Shown here one piece after another: positions 6,610-11,573 of a DNA stretch of 11,573 bases. A program made the translations under genes and the position numbers. The notes under the pieces are model-generated. The model had not been told where the DNA came from. It worked only from the letters and a program-made list of their open reading frames with translations, and searched no databases. The number at the start of each line of letters is the position of its first letter. Position 1 is the stretch's first letter. This DNA is from Parachlorella kessleri (taxonomy: Eukaryota > Chlorophyta > Trebouxiophyceae > Chlorellales > Chlorellaceae), in contig BBXU01001879.1 in NCBI GenBank assembly GCA_001598975.1, forward strand, positions 1 through 11,573. The letters are read 5' to 3'.

Positions 6610-9199
6610 CTAGTGAGCGCCAGCCTTCAGCGCTGCCGCCTCCTGGACTCTCAGCTCCGTGGAGCTCAGCTTCTCCGCTCCCGGCTGGGGCGCGATCACC
6701 CGCACCACCACCACCACCAGCGGCTCGAAGCCCAGCTGAGCCCGGGTGTTGTTGATCGCAATGGCGCCAGGAATCGTCTCCTCAGAAACCACTAGCGCTT
6801 CAAAGTCGGCCACGGTGGCCGCGGGCGGCGGCTCCTGCAGGTGACCACACAAGTATTATGAGAAGGCGGGTGAGCAAGGGCTTGCACATGGAGTACTCGC
6901 TGCACCCCCGCGAGCGGAGTTGCCAACCGCGCCCAGAGTGCCGCTCCGGTGCTTCCTGCGCTGGCGTGTCGCGCGCTACCTTGTGGCACCCGCACCCCAT
7001 GCTCCGCGCTGGGGGGCAAGCGATTTGTTTGGGCAACGCCAGCACTGCAGGGGTACCATGAGTGGCCTCCACTGCATTGCAAGCAGCCACTGCCGCCACA
7101 CCAAAGCTGGAGTCCAGAGAAGCGGCACCAAATGGGGGAGAAGACAATCAAATCTCTGCCCCAAACGCTGCGCACAGTGAGCACCAGCCTCACAAGCAGG
7201 CCCGCACTCACAATTAAATACGAAAATAAATACGCCCAGGCCTCGAGGGCACAGCCGCAGCCGTGCCTTGAGTGCTGCCCTGGGCAAACCACATGACACC
7301 CGCCAGGGATTCCGCACTCACATTGGGGTCGTTCAGCGGCCCAGAGAATACTTCCAGTTTGGGGTTGACAGCCTTCAGATAGTCCACCGCGGCTGCGGCC
7401 CGGCTCTCATACGACTCCAGCAGTTCCCTCTCTTTCTTGTTCTGCAGCAGCTTCTGGGCTGCGTTGTAGGGGAAGGGGGGGGGACCCAGGTGTTGGAGGC
7501 CCGGGTGGTGATCCAATGACATGCTCAATTCCGTTGCAGGAAAAGGGGGGTAATCAGGCAAGATTCCCGCAAGTTCAGCAAGAGTTTGATGGGGATCCTA
7601 CTACCGTTTGCACTCCGTTGCAGGATCAGGGGGGTAGGCAGGCGGAGAATCCGATACCTCTACCAATCCACCGGGCACCCCCGAGGGCATGCATGTCCTC
7701 GGGGCCCACAGTGAATACACCCTAGGTAGACGCCGCCTATGCACCAACATCTCTTCGTTCCGACTGTACGAACTCTGGCTAGAAACCCTCCAGCGACACC
7801 AAGGCCCCTCAGCCACCCACATGCCCACCCATACGCAGCCACCTACATGTGCCGACTTGAGAACCTATAGAAAACCTCCCAACCTGTCAACCAGGGTAGT
7901 AGCCCATCATGCCCGAGGGGACGCCTGATTGGCTGTTGCCCTGCCACTGCTCAAGGGCAGCCCCAACTCTCACCTGTCACGCCCACAAATATCTGGGAGG
8001 TGGTCACCAAAGCTGTGGCTGCCAGCAGCAGCCGATGCCCGGCATGCAGCCGGTCGAATGTGCCGCCCATGGCCACTTTTCTGAAGCGCAGGGGGCCCTG
8101 CCACTCCCCAAGCACCCGCGACTGAGGGACTTGCGCCTCCGTCACCGGCATCGGCGCCGCTGTGGGTTCGCCGTGCTGTTGTTGGTGCTGTGCATGCTGT
8201 GCCTGCTGGGCTGGCTGCTGCACAGCATGCTCAGCGCCCCTCCTGCCCAGCGGCCCCTGCTGTTCGCCGCCTGGCTCCCCCACATCCCCCGGTGATGGTG
8301 GCTGTTGTTGCTGGGGCAGGGGGCCGCCCGCAGTGAGTGTCAGGGACACGGCCGGCAGCTGCAGCCGCTCCCGGGCAGCGTTGATCTTGTCCAGCAAAGC
8401 GTGCATCTCGTCCAAGCGCTCCGCTGCTGCCACAACCTCCTCCACCCCGGGAAGCTCAGCAAGCCTCTCTGCACAACCCGGGAAACACCAGGGGAGGCTG
8501 GCGGTAGTGCATGTTCCACATGCGGTCCACAGCTCACTGTATGGGGGTGGTGGTGGTGGGGGCGGGGGGGTAGGGGTGGCTGGGGGGCAGGGGGGTCTTG
8601 CAAATTCTGAGAAGGGGTGGGGCACTGCCAGACACGGAATGGGGCTTGCAGTCCAGCCCATAGGTAGGTACTAGAAAGTGCCAAACCAAAAAATCTTCTG
8701 TGTACTCTGCGAGTGTCCCTACCTGGCTCCCAACCCACACAGGGGAAAAGGGGGACGAGGTCAAACTGCGGGCTGGCACGGGCCACCGGTTCGAAGCACC
8801 GGGCAAGCTGGTCCAGTTGTGCTGGGCTGGGATCACCAGCGGCAAGCGGCCCTGCAAACATACAACAGCCAGGCAAGGCGCAGTAGGTGCCAGCAGCTAC
8901 TATGACCAATATCACTGGGGCACTGCCAGTGTACTCTTGCTGGTGCTATTGTTTACCAAGGAAGTTGGCCCGCCATGCCCCCTCCTCCCCACTCTGAAGG
9001 CAGCTAACCTGCTGCCCTGTAGAAGTCTGAAATGCTGTCCTCAACTCTTCATATAGCAGCATTAGGCAGGCACTAGGATAGGTGTCTCACCCGTCAGGTA
9101 AAGGTACGCACGGGACTTGGCTGTCTCGACTGCATAGCTGATCAGCTTGCCCTCCCGTTCCACCTCCTCCAGGCGAACCGGGACTATGACAGCAGACAT
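6610..9199 (-). CDS. Phosphopantetheine adenylyltransferase (CoA biosynthesis), 5 exons, 364 aa
   Basis: Exons on the minus strand: 9199-9091, 8851-8723, 8468-7974, 7458-7322, 6834-6610 (TAG). They total 365 codons with consistent phases. The enzyme transfers AMP from ATP to 4'-phosphopantetheine, giving dephospho-CoA. Residues 1-119 form an N-terminal region with no firm match; it may correspond to the extra N-terminal domain of eukaryotic CoA synthase or Cab4-type proteins. Residues 128-195 are a Gln/Pro/His-rich linker. The catalytic nucleotidyltransferase domain starts at VAMGGTFDRLHAGH (211-224), with the HxGH motif at 221-224, then SQIFVGVTA. LLQNKKERELLESYESRA and SGPLNDPN follow. VVSEETIPGAIAIN and KLSSTELR (345-352) give the ISSTxxR-type ATP-binding motif. 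There is no C-terminal dephospho-CoA kinase domain, so it is monofunctional as in plants. The start is uncertain: the frame is open upstream to an ATG at 9304. Confidence 0.92.
7524..7660 (-). repeat. Direct repeat pair in PPAT intron 3
   Basis: On the plus strand CCGTTGCAGG plus a GGGGGGTA tail occurs at 7531 and again at 7615, with similar flanks (CTCAATT versus TGCACT before; ATTCCC versus AATCC after). The unit is about 84 bases and lies within intron 7459-7973. The rest of this intron shows nothing recognisable. Confidence 0.65.
8543..8595 (+). other. G-run tract (possible G-quadruplex) on the PPAT template strand, intron 2
   Basis: Five or more runs of four to seven G separated by one to nine bases lie inside PPAT intron 2 (8469-8722). 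The PPAT transcript reads this as a C/U-rich tract with several CCCCAG-like sequences. The G-rich strand is the template, so any quadruplex would be in DNA and not in the pre-mRNA. Confidence 0.55.
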
Positions 9200-9562
9200 A
9201 TAGACTGGTTTGGTAATTCTTAGTCTCACACGACTAGGCCTCCCTAGGAAAGCTCGACACTTAGGATGCTGCTGTGTATGTTTGCTAGCAGACCAACTGA
9301 TCATGCAGCAGCTAGGTGCAGACAGTGAACAGAGGTCAGATATCCAGATTGATTTGCAGTCCCGGAGTTTCCCGTAGTGCAGGAGCAGGCGCCCAGGGCG
9401 CTGGAGGTACAGTCAATACGGATCCACGTGTGCATTCAAACCACTGCAGTTCACTCTTCACCTAGATGCAGTGCACTACGGTTTAGCTAGGCAGGAAGAC
9501 GTTTCGCAGCGTGTTATTGCTGTCGCTGGCACAACCTAAGGACATCAGTGTGGCGAGCTGCC
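9200..9562. promoter_or_regulatory. Bidirectional promoter region between PPAT and HAT1
   Basis: About 360 bases separate the divergent PPAT (ATG at 9199) and HAT1 (ATG at 9563) starts. No third gene is visible. The region must contain both 5' UTRs and both core promoters unless one 5' UTR has its own intron. No canonical TATA box stands out. If PPAT starts at 9304 the region shrinks to about 258 bases. Confidence 0.65.
9425..9430. promoter_or_regulatory. CACGTG palindrome (G-box/E-box core)
   Basis: A perfect CACGTG lies in the PPAT-HAT1 divergent region, 138 bases before the HAT1 ATG and 226 before the PPAT ATG. In plants and algae this core binds bZIP or bHLH factors and works in either orientation. 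Binding is not shown; the six bases could occur by chance. Confidence 0.35.
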
Positions 9563-11573
9563 ATGCCTTTGGAACCGATCACCACCGAGAGTCATGAGCC
9601 CCACAGCAAGCGGCCCAAGCTGGGGACAGCCGTTCCTGCTGCTGAAGTGATCACGTTCCACCTGCTTAAGCACACGCCGCAGGGACTGGCCGTGGAAGAG
9701 AACGGCTCGTTCCCACCGGAGATGTGCCACCAGCTGTTTGGCGAGGAGGAGGAGATCAGGGGTTATGATGGCCTCTCTATAGACGTTTGGTTCACGCCAA
9801 GGTGGGTTGCACGGGCCTGGCCCTGCTGGGCCGGCTGCCTGACCTGTATATGGCCTGGAAAAAGACTCCCCTCGCCTTTTCGTGTGTGCACATCTCGTGG
9901 ACTTTGATGTTGGCTCCCACTCCACGCAAGCAGCAAGCAGAGCCGCCGCCAGAGGCTTGCAACGGTCCCGCCTCCCTGCCGGGCTGTGTCAAACGCGCGC
10001 CCACGAACCCACTTATACAAACAACTCTCTCCTGCGGACCGGCTGCAGGCTGCAGCCGTTTGTGGACGTTAAGTGCGCTGGGAAGGCCCAGCGTGCCACC
10101 GACCTGCGTGAGCCCTTCCAGCGGGTCTTCGCAGCCGGCTTTTTCGAGGAGAAGGAGGGCTTTGACGCAGCACTACAAGCAGAGGAGCCCCTGGCCCTGG
10201 AAGGGTTGGGTGAGGTAGTGGCTGAGGCGGAGACGGGGGAAGGCTCACGCATCGTGGTGACACACAGCAACCTCAGCCAGGCCTCTCCAGAGCTCAAGGC
10301 AAGCGCTGGTGCTGCGTGCTTGTGCTGCACGGGCTGTGCTGCTGCTGCTGTTGCTTAGATGGTGGGCGGGGTCCCGTGCAGGCTGGGGCGGTAGCTGGGC
10401 TTAGCTGTTGGAGGGGGAGTGGGGAGTTGGTAGAGACAACCAGTAAGCTTTAGGCTGTATGACTGGCAGTGTCGTAGGTAGGGGCCTAGGTGTCTTGTGA
10501 TGCTGGAAGCTCCCGCGATGTTCGTCCGGGCTGCTGGCATGCACTACTGCTGTGGTGGTCCGAATCTCAGACGCGGCTGGCTGACGACGTGCCGTGCCAA
10601 CGGAGCAGCTGTCCTAAAGGGGAATATATTCCCTTGCAAGGGTTGCTGCTTCTCTGTACACCTCAGATAAACCCATGAGGGGTGCACCCATGGGACAGGG
10701 CACGGAAGAGAAAGGGCGGCATTGTGCTTGGGCCCCTTGGTGCCTGATATCCATGAACTGGAAATCAAAACCCCAAACCCAACCTCATGCCTCCACAGGC
10801 GCTGCACGCCCGCGCCGAGGCCTTCCTCTATTTCTTTGTGGATGCCGCGAGCGCTATCGACGGCACCGACCCTCGGTGGGATTTGCTGCTGGCGCTGGAC
10901 GAGACGCCTGACGGGCTGGAGCTGGTGCGTGTCTCATGGGCCGGGTCAGAGTGCTGGTTATGTTCCAGGGGAGTTGCAGATCATGCGTGCAGGGGCTTGC
11001 TGCCGGCAGTGAGTGGATGATGGGGGGTGAGGGCCCTCCCGGGGGGGTGGGGTGGGGGTGGGGGTGGAGGGGGCGAGTGGGGATGACGTAGTACAGTATG
11101 GGTGATGCCTCAAAGGTTGTTCAACAAGTTAGTCTGGTGCCCTTGTCGCTGTAGAATGCAAGCCAGGCGCCCCTGCCGAATACACTTGTGTCGCCACAGC
11201 TGCCACTCCTGCCTTACCTTGGTGTCCCGTGGTTGCGCTGTATAAAAACCTTGCAACCTTGAAACCCTGTCTGTCTCTCACAAGCTTGCTGACCCCCCTA
11301 CCCAGGTGGGCTTTGCCACCGTCTATAAGTTCTATGCCTACCCCGACCGCTGCCGCCTGCGGTTGAGCCAGGTTCTGGTGCTGCCGCCGCACCAGGGGCG
11401 CGGGGTGGGGTCGCTGCTGCTGCGCGCGCTGGGCCAGCAGGCAGACGCTCTGGACGCTGTGGATGTCACGGTGAGCGCGCTGTGCTGGCGTGTGTGTCGT
11501 TCCTCCATGTCTTGCTGTCAGCGCTGCCTGCCCGGGCTGTCCACCGGCGACATGTTAGTTTTGGTGTGCCACA
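9563..11573 (+). CDS. HAT1: Type B histone acetyltransferase HAT1 (partial, first 4 exons)
   Basis: Exons are 9563-9801, 10049-10298, 10799-10924 and 11306-11470, giving 260 codons in consistent phase; a GTGAGC donor at 11471 leads out of the window. HAT1 transfers acetyl groups from acetyl-CoA to new histone H4 (Lys5/Lys12), usually with an RbAp46/48-type WD40 partner, in cytosol and nucleus. Residues 50-60 (FPPEMCHQLFG) and GYDGLSIDVWF are the HAT1 N-terminal domain signature, followed by LQPFVDVK. Residues 164-178 (ALHARAEAFLYFFVD) and DPRWD precede the GNAT core. VGFATVYKFYAYPD (206-219) and SQVLVLPPHQGRGVGSLLL (226-244) contain the acetyl-CoA loop Q-G-R-G-V-G (235-240). AVDVT (256-260) begins the next family motif. 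KRPK at 16-19 could be a weak nuclear localisation signal. The start ATG has GCC before it. The intron after exon 2 is GC-AG. The intron at 11471-11573 and all later exons run off the edge. Confidence 0.92.
10299..10300 (+). other. GC 5' splice site (GC-AG intron) in HAT1
   Basis: Exon 2 ends CTC AAG and the intron starts GCAAGC (AAG|GCAAGC), pairing with the CCACAG acceptor ending at 10798. Exon 3 must begin GCG CTG CAC in phase 0; the nearest GT (10308) leaves phase 1 and breaks the HAT1 frame. Confidence 0.8.
11041..11073 (+). other. G-run tract (possible RNA G-quadruplex) in HAT1 intron 3
   Basis: Runs of G (7, 4, 5, 5 and 5) separated by one or three bases lie on the HAT1 sense strand inside intron 10925-11305. 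This fits the G-quadruplex consensus with very short loops and would be present in the pre-mRNA, about 230 nt before the exon 4 acceptor. Confidence 0.65.

Noticed and set aside
6442..6795. 117-codon plus-strand open frame
   Set aside because: Mostly antisense of PPAT exon 5; the His run is the complement of the Val run in PPAT.
8162..8674. 170-codon plus-strand open frame with Cys-rich and Gly-rich runs
   Set aside because: Antisense of the PPAT Gln-rich linker and the G-run intron; runs reflect CTG/CAG and G tracts.
9548..9562. GTG start five codons before the HAT1 ATG
   Set aside because: Eukaryotic nuclear genes rarely start at GTG; the ATG at 9563 has a good context.
10301..10358. Extension of HAT1 exon 2 through the apparent intron start (to the stop at 10356-10358)
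   Set aside because: The sequence becomes a low-complexity Cys/Ala run and ends at a stop, whereas the HAT1 family sequence resumes exactly at 10799 when the GC donor is used.

Overview
The window looks like nuclear DNA of a green alga, most likely a chlorophycean (Chlamydomonas/Haematococcus-like; the genus is an inference). It is GC-rich. It holds four intron-rich genes of clearly eukaryotic families. Exon junctions follow the (A/C)AG|GTGAGT and (T/C)GCAG consensus. A TGTAA element, the usual green-algal poly(A) signal, lies about 200 nt past one stop codon. The proteins carry Ala- and Gln-rich low-complexity stretches typical of these algae. There is no sign of a bacterial, organellar or viral source, and no RNA gene or complete transposon was seen.

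Layout. (1) 1-987, plus strand: the last two exons of an unrecognised gene. (2) 988-1886: a gene-free convergent 3' region. (3) 1887-6055, minus strand: a complete eight-exon gene for a 354-residue Gfo/Idh/MocA-family NAD(P)-dependent oxidoreductase. (4) 6056-6609: its upstream region together with the 3' UTR of the next gene. (5) 6610-9199, minus strand: a five-exon gene for phosphopantetheine adenylyltransferase (PPAT), 364 residues. (6) 9200-9562: a short bidirectional promoter region with a CACGTG box. (7) 9563 to the right edge, plus strand: the first four exons (260 codons) of a type B histone acetyltransferase (HAT1), continuing past the window. All exon models were built by hand from homology and splice phase; every junction keeps the frame.

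PPAT makes dephospho-CoA, the step before CoA, and HAT1 spends acetyl-CoA on new histone H4. Their divergent arrangement over about 360 bp makes shared regulation plausible but unproven. The oxidoreductase has no obvious link to either.

The most unusual signal lies in the introns. In four introns of the oxidoreductase gene the real splice junction, with flanking exon and intron bases, is repeated two or three more times as degenerate tandem copies lying only on the intron side. Several copies keep usable GT or AG dinucleotides and recognisable exon codons. Weaker versions occur in introns of the first gene and of PPAT. Two introns, in different genes, appear to be GC-AG introns, because no GT donor keeps the frame.
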